A stretch of DNA of 40,958 nucleotides, from positions 1 to 40,958 of the IMG/VR virus record IMGVR_UViG_3300035698_002307. The stretch is one strand, 5' to 3'. This DNA comes from a virus. Shown here one piece after another: positions 23,801 through 32,900 of this stretch; the stretch's first letter is position 1; every line of letters starts with the position of its first letter. The notes beneath the pieces were generated by a model. That model did not search any database and had not been told where the DNA came from. It saw only the letters and a list, made by a program, of their open reading frames with translations. Both the position numbers and the translations under genes were made by a program.

Positions 23801-24617
23801 AATGAATACCGCTATGAGGTCTGATTATAAAGGACAGTCCTACTTCCCTAAAATTGGGTTCAGAGATCTTGCACAAAGAGCTTATTCAGAAGATAGAAAA
23901 GAGTCTTTCTCCCTGAATAAAGGATACAACAGAATGTTCTCTCCAAGACAAGTTCTTGGTTACGATCCTAAGTTTGTCATAGAAGATAAGATCAGAAGGA
24001 ACAGACATAGGTTCTCTGATGAGAACGATTCTACTTCGCTTATTGACGGCTTTAGAAGTTTTAAGGAATATTCAATGCGAGACTTTACAACTGCTGACGG
24101 ACAGATTATGAAGATAGCTGAAGTTAACGGTTTCCTTATCTCTGTTTGCGAGAAGGCTATTAACCTCCATTATGTTAATGAGAGGCAGGTCCATGTTGAT
24201 CCTAACAGTCCAGATCTGGTACTTGGTCGTGGTGATATATTATCTTCTAAGATAAAGAAACTGACCGACTATGGTACTCAGCATCAATTAAGCGTTGTTA
24301 AAGGAAAGAACCTTTATGGGATAGACTTCATAAGAAGAAAAGCTTGGGTTATTAAATCTGCTTCTGCTGGAGGTTATTCTACTACTGCCGGTGCCGATCT
24401 ATCAGGAGAACTCATGATGAGTAATTACTTTAAAGAGTTATTCACCGAATGGGAAGCTTTCAGTACCAGAGAGTATGTCTTCTCTGAAGGTCCTTTCCAA
24501 AAAGAGGGTATCCTTGGAGTATATGATCCTAAGAACGAAGAGGTATTATTCGTCTTTGTTCAAAGAAGAGAAGAAGATTTGTCTGATTTCACTGTATGGA
24601 ACCCTACTGAACCATGA
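20853..24617 (+). CDS. Large stabilisation/tail hub protein (P22 gp10-like)
   Basis: 1254 residues. Starts ILNKFSGGQINDPDVSVRQNNNFAGATNIRL followed by VITNIKGN. This 'F-x-G-G-x-x-x-D...A-x-N-I-R...N-x-x-G-N' opening is the hallmark of the P22 gp10-like 'packaged DNA stabilisation'/muzzle family of podovirus tail hubs. The rest is a long series of beta strands and loops with many Asp, Tyr and Trp, consistent with a beta-propeller-containing protein that closes the tail after packaging. Near the C-terminus (KEYSMRDFTTADGQIMKIAEVNGFLISVCEKAINLHYVNE) the strand pattern continues. Larger than gp10 (about 470 residues), as in the crAss-like relatives. Overlaps neighbours by 4 bases on both sides. 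Confidence 0.8.
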   Translation: MSEEQKKYILNKFSGGQINDPDVSVRQNNNFAGATNIRLFQDEKGLVITNIKGNKYSEADKVGFKISEGYIPLGGCELNGILYVVSAKEEFVNSDEVAHGGEIGCFPSWTSHDGLGELENVYRPLQNFYDETDTLGDFRTDEFLFSLDHPVEAFAWNLVDGSTNIYFTDFNKPIRVVNNGFRYDGESNDVTYKDSYFPNAVSLILSGNKTLLIDDFTVETGGKLKGGNYFFFLRYANYQLNPTHFLAESKPIQMIYGQSTVQHTEGTFDESGKKVTFTLSNLDFAYKYVQIAYVRYTSDEVGDEVFETGLVNMDYPIPDEDPLVDQTMDITIVGTEGDRVITIEQILQNRLEDDVCRSIAPIDNRMFGACWKSANVHHSSMVDFAKLITITFNDDTKFYGHNYSLSDPIDAGVRDNWDSNLYDSNCGYKDHYRTANEVGYFRGETYPFGVQFELNTGHLSAAYPIQAQDDWQGTLSPAVKSNYDGIYRFPSTVVSPLTTEDVAKAQKIHILKPEFNLIEAVAAAMVDGSVDGLGWIRRNVRAIRIVRGERYRTLEFQGLAMNCSSPRTITTEDWEMTRDCSLYPTASFTDGSHVTPEIAYLQFDTSTGTWEQFWGFFTDKDEVLGYSGFNESRFWGSEGKTPTLITRTNIDENVHRDAFIPLYRGYAPMVYKDKDKDRDPDSDVKKVNVKNYCSRWFMDQHKLSVFSPDFMFNSLLDISKISSIHSIAKTIPQSYVKGTTEGKWYHDNLIPESGNIPWSDIYPRWTYAECLGVMDEGDEVLNSSVDFTKHAVGDEVDHLPQNANNSFVNVTKDFWQSDVEAMYFATDNKENYIWSNRSIATPKYIGLHLNELPASGNFNLDLVNLYNIPDPSVFDISNAFNTSYTRYSLIGDVINLDWDNIDLEGADAVLENHIIGGGDCFLQRTYFKINGWSGTSLYDVGWENLNPETEIETDFPKKLVRGNEVERVKFTHGVVVGVVTENVMNTAMRSDYKGQSYFPKIGFRDLAQRAYSEDRKESFSLNKGYNRMFSPRQVLGYDPKFVIEDKIRRNRHRFSDENDSTSLIDGFRSFKEYSMRDFTTADGQIMKIAEVNGFLISVCEKAINLHYVNERQVHVDPNSPDLVLGRGDILSSKIKKLTDYGTQHQLSVVKGKNLYGIDFIRRKAWVIKSASAGGYSTTAGADLSGELMMSNYFKELFTEWEAFSTREYVFSEGPFQKEGILGVYDPKNEEVLFVFVQRREEDLSDFTVWNPTEP

Positions 24618-26362
24618 GTACTACTCCGCAAACAATAGATATAATACACACGATTGTACTACCGGTATTGACTGGTGTATCTTCTTATGCTGCTGGCACT
24701 TCTCTTGATGTAAGTGTCAGTATAGTTAACAAAACTGCTAGTGATAATTATGCAACCAGAGTCTTTTATTCCTTTTATTTCGGATATATGGAAAATGGTT
24801 ATTTTGTCTTGGTAGAAACGGGGGATGAGTACGAGGCAGTGCAGGATCCAGCAACCGGAGCGGATCTTCAGTTGAATCCTGGTATATTATTTAATTTTAC
24901 TTTTTCTCATACTCTTCCAGCTGATACTACTCCGGGTACAAATTATTGTTATAAGATTATTGTTGTTCCTGACAAGGCTATAATTGATCCAATGGTGTTA
25001 AGGCCATGTGTTGCATATACTGATATCTTTTCTGTAGCGCTCCTTAGTTCTGATTGTGCCTTATTGAAGCTTGTACTTGATACACCAACACCAGTAACCT
25101 GTCTTATTAATCATGGTAATGCTACTATATCCGCAACTGTACCTTATGGAACATCTATTGTAGCTCTGACTCCTACATTTATTATAAGTGCTGGTGCTAC
25201 TGCTTACATAGGTGCTGTATTGCAAACCTCTGGTGTGACAACAAATGATTATACTGGTCCAGTGGTATATAAGATACTTGCTGAAGATAGAGTGATGAAC
25301 AGAGAGTATACTCTTACCGTTACTATAGCTGGTAAGATATTTGGTGATAGAGCGGTACTTGGACTATACACACCCAATGGAGCTTATCCTGATGTCCTCA
25401 AGATAGGGCAAACGGCAAGGCTTAGTTGTTCGGTAGCTAACACTTCTTCTACTGTAGATTATGCAGGAACAGAAGGAGCTGTTATTTATATCTATTATCA
25501 GAATCCAGTAACCTTAATTTGGGTTATGCTTCCGGAAGCTACTATTCCAATAAATAAGTTGATACCCCATAGAGTCACTATTAAGGGCAGTTTAAAGACT
25601 TATTATGAAACCTGTGTTGGTAGTTGGAAAGTCAGAGATAACATCCCATATGGACAGTATGGTACTCTCACTATGCAAATGAAGTTATCTGGTGGATCAA
25701 TGTCAACTCTTCCGTTTACGATAACTCTTATAAAAGAGCAACCTCTTATAGATACTTTAGCTTATTCAGAAAAGTTGAATCTGTTTCAGGGAGATAGAAC
25801 ATATAAATCATACCACTTCTTTAGGCTTGATAATACACTATACTCAGCAAGAGAGTTGGATGGAGATACAGGAGATACAGGAAAGTCTATCTTGAAATTC
25901 TATAAGCAGGATGTTACTAATGAACTGTTTCTCTACTCACACATAAAGAACGATGTCGTGAAGTGGGATCTGATATTCTATGTTAATAATCCGGTAGCTC
26001 AGGTTATCTTCCAGAGCATAGTCCTTGAATGTGGGGAGTACTCAGGAGAGAGGTTGGGTATTGATAGCATTGAATATAATACATCTAAGTATCATGTTCA
26101 TCAAGATCCATTCTTTGATGATGCTATATATGAAGCCGCAGGAAAACTTAAAGGTATCAGTTATCAATGGGAGAATCCTTGGCAACCGGTATGGAAGAAC
26201 GACAAATGGTATTTGAGTATTAAGAATGCTACTGATGATACAAAACTTATCACAAAGCAAAAACTCAAAGGGATGTGGATTAAAATTACACTTAATGGAA
26301 CTGGTGGAGATATGATGTTTATCCGATCAGTTGTTACAAAAATTGCTCATCAATTTAATTAG
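24614..26362 (+). CDS. Beta-domain tail appendage protein with DUF5018-like domain
   Basis: 582 residues, almost all beta. Residues 1-140 form a CARDB/Ig-like domain (LDVSVSIVNKTASDNYATRVFYSF). Residues about 147-240 fit the DUF5018 pattern known from Bacteroidetes surface proteins: ATVPYGTSIVALTPTF, ISAGAT, QTSGVTTNDYTGPVVYKI, AEDRVMNREYTLTV. Residues 250-350 are another beta sandwich. The last 200 residues form a distinct C-terminal domain (IEYNTSKYHVHQDPFFDD...LKGMWIKITLNGTGG). It could be a tail spike base or receptor-binding appendage. The host-type domain hints at recruitment from the host phylum. ATG overlaps the preceding stop by 4 bases (ATGA). Confidence 0.65.
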   Translation: MSTTPQTIDIIHTIVLPVLTGVSSYAAGTSLDVSVSIVNKTASDNYATRVFYSFYFGYMENGYFVLVETGDEYEAVQDPATGADLQLNPGILFNFTFSHTLPADTTPGTNYCYKIIVVPDKAIIDPMVLRPCVAYTDIFSVALLSSDCALLKLVLDTPTPVTCLINHGNATISATVPYGTSIVALTPTFIISAGATAYIGAVLQTSGVTTNDYTGPVVYKILAEDRVMNREYTLTVTIAGKIFGDRAVLGLYTPNGAYPDVLKIGQTARLSCSVANTSSTVDYAGTEGAVIYIYYQNPVTLIWVMLPEATIPINKLIPHRVTIKGSLKTYYETCVGSWKVRDNIPYGQYGTLTMQMKLSGGSMSTLPFTITLIKEQPLIDTLAYSEKLNLFQGDRTYKSYHFFRLDNTLYSARELDGDTGDTGKSILKFYKQDVTNELFLYSHIKNDVVKWDLIFYVNNPVAQVIFQSIVLECGEYSGERLGIDSIEYNTSKYHVHQDPFFDDAIYEAAGKLKGISYQWENPWQPVWKNDKWYLSIKNATDDTKLITKQKLKGMWIKITLNGTGGDMMFIRSVVTKIAHQFN

Positions 26363-26368
26363 AATGTT

Positions 26369-27586
26369 ATGGCTATAATGCAACGAAGAGCGAGAGCTCA
26401 TACACAACCAAGTAATGATCCGGAATATGGTAGGATAGCTTTAGATATGGTTTCTGGAGGTCTATATGATTCTCTTACTAAAGAACCTGTTGGTTACGGT
26501 GATGGTATAGGAGGAAAGATAGCAAAGACGGTCACCAACAATTCAGCAAAAGCTTATTCTGCTATTCCAGTAGCCGGTCCTTTCATTACAGGAGGTATAG
26601 AAGCTGGTAAGATGATAGGTAATACTGTCAAGGGAATAAGAGCTTCAGATGGTTCAGCTGAAGATATAGCTGGTTCTATTCTAGGAAATGCTGGAGGGGC
26701 TTCATCTATTATTAGTGGACTGTCTTCAGGTGTCAAGACAGATAAGTTTGATCGTGGAATAATGGTAGACTCACCTATCGGAGCAGCAAGATCAAGAACT
26801 TATGTTGATGAGAAGCAACCAGTACTCCTTGCTGAAGCTGGTATGAAAATAGATAATAAACAACCAGACTATGCAGGTATTCTTAAGTCTCAGTTTACTC
26901 AGCCATCTACCTCTATGGATTTTCATAAAGATGATACGAGGGTAACTAAAGGATTAGGGGTATCAGATAATTCAAGCATTATAGGTGGAGATGAAATACC
27001 ACTGATACAAAGAAATCCATTCAAAGTTGGTGAAGGACCAATAAGTGATAGATTTGAAAGGAGTGCAATGGGAACAGCTAATACATCAGCAATCTTTAAT
27101 GCTGGTAGTATGTTAGCTGAAATTGGGTATCTGGCAGCAATTGCAGGAGACAAGCATACTACTTCTCAAAGACCAGAGACTATCGATCCAGTAGATCCTA
27201 GAGTTCCAATGAATGCTATTAGAAGCGTTACCGGACTTAGGACAGACAAATATTTCAACTCAGCTCTAAGAGAGTCCAGGGAGTCAGGAAAGCCACTAGC
27301 TTTAGGTGATGTACTTGAGAACGAAAATGCTCTTAATGCTCAGACAGCACAATATCTTTCTTCGATATTAAATGATGCACAGAAGACCAATGTTGATGTT
27401 CAGGCTAAGAACGCTAGCATTCTAGCAAGTTTCAGAGATTCTATTGACATGATGAGGATGAGAAATCAATCAAGAAAGGATCAAATTCTAGGGGCTCTTG
27501 TATCAGCTCCCAACAAGTATGCTCAGACTACTTTGAATAACTACGCAAACACTTATAGTAAAATTGAAGAATCTCAAACTAGATAG
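26369..27586 (+). CDS. Gly/Ala-rich probable internal virion protein
   Basis: 405 residues. Residues 40-130 are Gly/Ala/Ser-rich with hydrophobic stretches (AIPVAGPFITGGIEAGKMIGNTVKG, SILGNAGGASSIISGLSSG). Residues 235-260 hold another (SAIFNAGSMLAEIGYLAAIAG). The remainder is helical and charged. Such proteins in podoviruses are packed inside the head and ejected with DNA, where the flexible hydrophobic parts may help line a channel through the envelope. Its position between tail and giant-protein genes fits the 'cargo' slot of crAss-like phages. No known enzyme motif. Stop TAG at 27584-27586, 2 bases before the next start. Confidence 0.65.
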   Translation: MAIMQRRARAHTQPSNDPEYGRIALDMVSGGLYDSLTKEPVGYGDGIGGKIAKTVTNNSAKAYSAIPVAGPFITGGIEAGKMIGNTVKGIRASDGSAEDIAGSILGNAGGASSIISGLSSGVKTDKFDRGIMVDSPIGAARSRTYVDEKQPVLLAEAGMKIDNKQPDYAGILKSQFTQPSTSMDFHKDDTRVTKGLGVSDNSSIIGGDEIPLIQRNPFKVGEGPISDRFERSAMGTANTSAIFNAGSMLAEIGYLAAIAGDKHTTSQRPETIDPVDPRVPMNAIRSVTGLRTDKYFNSALRESRESGKPLALGDVLENENALNAQTAQYLSSILNDAQKTNVDVQAKNASILASFRDSIDMMRMRNQSRKDQILGALVSAPNKYAQTTLNNYANTYSKIEESQTR

Positions 27587-27588
27587 CA

Positions 27589-29877
27589 ATGGCAATAAGA
27601 GACGGACTATCAAACAGCGGTGTAGACCTAGTATTACCTAAACCAATAACCCTTAACTGGCCTTCAAGTGGTAGGCAAGGAACAAAAAGATCAGCCATGC
27701 AACAGCTGGAGGGTATAGGTTATGGAACTACACCTGAACAGGACTATGGTACAATAGAACAGAAGAGGTTCCTTTTAGATCAGGAGAATAAACTTATTGC
27801 TCAGGCAGGTAAGGGCCTTTATGAATACAATGACATGAGCTACTGGCTTGATACACCTACAGGGAAAAAATGGACAGAAGATTGGGAAGCCTTGAGATTA
27901 AACCAAAGTTGGATGATGAAAACATCTAAGGGTATCGGTACTCAAAGACAGATGGCAGAATCGCACCAAGTAACAGACCAGCTCGTTATTGATCCTAAAA
28001 CTTATAAACCAGTACTTCGTGATAATAAACCTATTACTTATCAGGAAGTATATGATGAAACAGAAGCAAAAGGTGGAATAACAGCAGGAGGACAATATTT
28101 CTTACCCAAACTACCATCTCTTTATGATAAGAGGGGAATAGAGACAGAGATTGATAGACTAATTGATAGACCAGCCCAGGTTAATGAGAGAATGCAGAAT
28201 ATATTCCTAAACAATCAGAAACTTAGTCCTGAAGGTAATATTCCTAACACTATGATAGGTATGATGAAGTTTGAGACTATCTCCGGCCAGACGAACTTGG
28301 AAGGAAGGAAAGAAGTTATATCTGACGTCCTTAATGTAGACATAGACAATCTAGGTGTAGATAAGAACAACCATGTCTATTTCAAGGGTGGTGATATTGA
28401 TCTTAACAAGACAAGGTTTACTCAGGACATGATTATGAATCTTGCTAATGAGTTCTTTCATGAGAAGATGGCAGGTGGAGAATCAGGAGAAGGAGGGTTT
28501 AAGACTTCAGATAAAGAGTTTCAGAAGTATGTAGCTGATTATGCTATTGATCAAATAAATTCAAAAGCTATAGAAGAAGATACTCAGGTTGATTATAATT
28601 TCAAAGCGTTTGATGATCCTAATGCTGGATTCGATACTGAACAGAAGGCTCTAAAAATGACATATGGTGAGTTTGCATCAAATCCCTATTTGGTAGAAGC
28701 TAATGCAAGACTTATGGATGGTGTACCAATCTATTCTATGAGGTATATGGAGGGTGATAAGCAAGGAGAACTAAGTAACGATCCAGAGGAATCCGGATAT
28801 GTAAATCCTATTGGTTGGAAAATCCCAATGAACGTTTTACATGATAATCCAATACTAGACAGAACAGCTTATGGTATGAGCATTAAGGGAAGATCGTGGA
28901 AAGCAGAAGATGTGAAACCAAGAAACTTTGGTTCATATATGATTGATCTTCTTACTGGTAATGCAATGCTCACTGATAAGAGTGATGGTATTGTATATTC
29001 AGCTGGTGATCTTTATTCATTACCTCAACTAGTACCAACTGAAACTGGTAGTTCTGCAATATCATTAGGTGAGAGAGATGGTAAACAACAGTTAGCTCTA
29101 CAATCATATCAGGAAGTTGAAGTCTATTTTAACGCTGATACTGATAGGGCTTTTCAGTCAATGAAATATCTAACAAGCAAGACTGCTAAAACGAGTAGTG
29201 AAGATGTTACTGCTGCAAACAAAATTGCACTAAAACTATTATATAAAAAGAATAGTAACAATATCAAAGACAACCAAAGAAAGATTCAACGGTTTACGAA
29301 AGACTTAAAGGGCTTTTCTTATCAAGAGACTGATGTGTTGTATGACTTTTTTAAGAAATTAGCAGATGACCCTGAATCAGAATATATTTTTACAGATAAG
29401 AAGAACAAGGCCGAGTTACTTCATAACCTGACTGTTCTTGAACGAGATTATTATGCAAAGAGACAGAAAGAACTTGAAGGTTCTAGTGAATCATTCTTAG
29501 ATGGTTTTAATGTTTACAAAGATATAAAGGACAAGTATTTTCCAAGTCCACAATTCTTTGGAGAACATAACATTGCTTATGTTAAACAAAAGCCTATTAG
29601 TTTAAAAAAGTTTCTCAAGTCAGATGAAGCCGAGTTACAGGGGTTCTATAAAGTTGAAAATCCTGATCCCGATATAGCATATAATTTGAAGGCTAATCCT
29701 AAAGATGGCAATATCTATCGTAAGAAAATGCTTATGCCAATTTCAAGAGGACTGTCTAGTTTGATAGGAGATCCTAATCAGAACCTTGGGAACGAGACAC
29801 AGGGTGTACAGGATGTTCTGAGAGAATATGATAGAGAAGGTGCTGTAAATACAATAAAAGAAGATCCATACAAATAG
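27589..29877 (+). CDS. Probable internal (capsid cargo) protein
   Basis: 762 residues, mostly helical and charged with no hydrophobic membrane segments. Many Asp/Asn/Lys and long Glu/Lys helices (residues about 560-640). No Cys pairs or catalytic motif that I recognise. The gene lies between the Gly/Ala-rich internal protein and the giant gene, with gaps of 2 and 27 bases, so the three probably form one late unit. By size and place it resembles the large capsid cargo proteins of crAss-like virions. It may be packed with the giant protein, but this is context only. Confidence 0.7.
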   Translation: MAIRDGLSNSGVDLVLPKPITLNWPSSGRQGTKRSAMQQLEGIGYGTTPEQDYGTIEQKRFLLDQENKLIAQAGKGLYEYNDMSYWLDTPTGKKWTEDWEALRLNQSWMMKTSKGIGTQRQMAESHQVTDQLVIDPKTYKPVLRDNKPITYQEVYDETEAKGGITAGGQYFLPKLPSLYDKRGIETEIDRLIDRPAQVNERMQNIFLNNQKLSPEGNIPNTMIGMMKFETISGQTNLEGRKEVISDVLNVDIDNLGVDKNNHVYFKGGDIDLNKTRFTQDMIMNLANEFFHEKMAGGESGEGGFKTSDKEFQKYVADYAIDQINSKAIEEDTQVDYNFKAFDDPNAGFDTEQKALKMTYGEFASNPYLVEANARLMDGVPIYSMRYMEGDKQGELSNDPEESGYVNPIGWKIPMNVLHDNPILDRTAYGMSIKGRSWKAEDVKPRNFGSYMIDLLTGNAMLTDKSDGIVYSAGDLYSLPQLVPTETGSSAISLGERDGKQQLALQSYQEVEVYFNADTDRAFQSMKYLTSKTAKTSSEDVTAANKIALKLLYKKNSNNIKDNQRKIQRFTKDLKGFSYQETDVLYDFFKKLADDPESEYIFTDKKNKAELLHNLTVLERDYYAKRQKELEGSSESFLDGFNVYKDIKDKYFPSPQFFGEHNIAYVKQKPISLKKFLKSDEAELQGFYKVENPDPDIAYNLKANPKDGNIYRKKMLMPISRGLSSLIGDPNQNLGNETQGVQDVLREYDREGAVNTIKEDPYK

Positions 29878-29904
29878 ATCTGTTAAACAATAAATAGAAT
29901 TGCA

Positions 29905-32900
29905 ATGGAAATTGTTGATCCCCAAAAAAACCAAGATAGACTTGGTACTGAACCTTTGGATGTAGATGTTTTTGAGAATGTGTTTATTAAGAACATGACA
30001 CCTGAGTATTTAGCATCAAATATCAAACGAGGTGATAATATAATTCTTAATTCTCCTGAATACTATGTTAATAAACTTGGTATAGGTGAAGACGAGGAAG
30101 CATTAAATAAATTCAATAGCAGTTATGGTCTAGCTAAGGAGTTGGCTACTGATTGGATATCAAGGAAAGAGATATTTCCGGATAAGATTCAAACTTCTAC
30201 TCCGATAAATCCTACAAGAGCAAGGATAGGTAACTTCGAAAGAACTGTCACAAGTGATGTCCTCAATAGTGTTCAGCATATGGAAAATGAGTATGGTAGG
30301 AAAATTTCACCATTCTCAGAGCAACAAAGAGCTACATTGAATAATTTCTATGTTGAGGAAGTGGATGGTGAACTGGTTCGTAAGGATGAAGCTGTCCTTG
30401 GGTCAACACGAAGAGATAACAACATGGTTCTTGATTATGATTGGGATGGGAAGTTTGGTGAACCAGGTAATCCTATTTGGAAGAAAGTTCCTTGGGGTCA
30501 GGAAACATATGGTCAGGCAAATGCTAATGTTTGGGGAGATCCTAAGAAGTCAGGTACAACACTTATGGATGGTATCTTTGGTTTTGCTTCTGCAGCAGTT
30601 CCAAAAACGATACTTGAAGGTGTTAATACTGCTAAGTTCCTTTATGATTTTGCAAGACAAGGAAAGTTTGATCCTGAGAATGCGACTGATAAGATGTTGA
30701 ACCATACTATCAATCAGCTTGAATCATACACGTATGATCAGTCTGAAGAGTCAGAGGGGCAAGGACCATTACAATCATGGAGTGGATTCTATACTGGTGC
30801 TATGGATATGGCAGGTCAGTTACTTCCTCAATTACTATTTACGGCAGGACTTAGTAAAGCTGTTATGGGTGGAGTCCGGAAGATGGCACAGAAGAAAGGT
30901 CTTCTTACTACTTCAAAAATAATGGCTGAAGAAGCATTAGAGAAAGCTGGTGGTAAGGTTATGCCTAAAGCATTCTCTGGTATTGCACAAGCACGTAAGA
31001 GAGCCCTATCTCAGATTAATAGAGGCGTTACAGGTTTTGGTACAATGCAAGCGGTTGGCGACTTCTATAGTGGGGCCCGGGAAGCTGGTCTTAATAGACA
31101 GGATGCGGCTAGTATGGCTATGCTGGCTTTACCTGCTGTTTACATGACTAATAGATTACTTACTACTCCTTATCTGACAAGAAGTTTTGTTGCTGATACA
31201 GGAGCAGACTTAATGGAAAGTGCTGCTGAAGTAATAACTAAGAGTGTGGTTAAGAGTGCTATTCCTAAGGGAGATGTTGGACAGACTAAATTAGTTAAAC
31301 AGATCTTTAAGAACTTCTTTGGTAAGAAAGCCGTCAAGGACAAGATTAAATATTTACAGAATACAGTTGCCCAGGGTAAGTTACCTATGGATGCAGTAAA
31401 AGGTCTTAGTGGTGCCATAAGAGAAGGTTCTCAGGAAACACTTGAAGAGATGTGGTATGTAACCCAGGAGATGATCCACGATAAGATAAGGAAAGATAAC
31501 GGGTCCTCAACAAATCCTAATGATCCAAATTTTAAAGGTTACTTCGACACCAAGTTAGACTGGCCTACAATAAGAGATAGGTTCCTTGGTAGTTTTGTCC
31601 TTGGTGCAATAGCAGGGGGAGCTGTAGATGCTATGGCTGGTGGACATACACAAAGTACATTAGTTGATAAGATTAATAAACTTGTAGTTAGTGATGGTGC
31701 CAAGGGAATAGATAGTGCTATTGCACAGGGAATGGCTGGTTATAAGACTGGTGGATTCGGTTCTAAAACCTTTACACCTGACGGTAGGATAATCCATAAC
31801 GATACACAGAAGCCAAGTGCTCAATTCACTCCTGATCAGCTAATGGATAAGCTTACTAAGGAAGAGAAGAAAGTTGTTAGTGAGATTAAAGATCCTCAAG
31901 CACAGGAACAGGCTGTTATCGATATCAATACTCAGAAAGGAGCTATCTCACAACCAGTAGTTATCCCTGAAGGGGAAACAATACCTGGTCTTGAAGGAAA
32001 GGCCGAACTCTATTCAGAGAACGATATCAACTATTACAATTACGTTAAGCAAGTACAGGCTCAAGCAGAACTGATAAAAGAGTCTGGCATAGATGATGCT
32101 CAGATGCTCAAAGAGATTGCTGACGACAATACAAAGGAATATGGGATCCAACAGTTTTCCAATGCAGTAGAGACCGCTGCCGCGATGAAAGCTACAAGAG
32201 CTAAGATCGAAGAGACTAAGCCAATAGAAACCGATAGTCCTGAAGTTACTGCTAAGAAGAATTCTGAAGTAGCAACCTTTGAGGAAACAATGGTAGGTCT
32301 ACAAAATAACTGGAACAATGCAGTTGTCCCGGAAGAAGGATCTAAGTTCAGTAAGAACATCAATGATTTTGTTAAGAGCACACAGGCTTCTATGGTTTAT
32401 GCAAAGGAACAAACTCTTAATCATTTCAGAGATAATCCTGAATCAGAAGAGAACTTCGATAAACTGTATGCAAAGAACAGGCTTAAGTATATCATAGAGC
32501 GTGCTGATGACCTTTACTTCCAAGATATAAGGAAGATATTCAATAAATATTTAACTGATGTCAATAAGGCTACAGCAGCTAAACAAGAGGTTAGTGAGAA
32601 AGCTATCCCCAATACTTTGAAATTTCTTGAGACTTATGATCCTACCAAGAACAAAGATCTATCTAAACTTCTCAAGACAGAGAAAGGGCAGTTGGGCTTG
32701 ATAAAGGATCTCAATGAGCTTGTAGCTAATCCTACTTTCGCTAACATCAAGACTGAAGGTGGAGAAGATATTGATGTTGTCCAGGAAGTAGATGAACGTA
32801 TAGCAGATGTTCAGAAGATCTTTGAAGATAATATGAACGAAGAGTTACCTGGTGCAGCAGAAGCTTTCCGTCAGTACAACAGGTACAATGAGAGTGAAAA

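Noticed and set aside
5021-29877. Stop-codon recoding (TAG or TGA), known in some crAss-like phages
   Set aside because: TAG ends genes at 5023, 26362, 27586 and 29877, and TGA ends several others, each followed at once by a new start. No gene needs read-through to reach its expected length.
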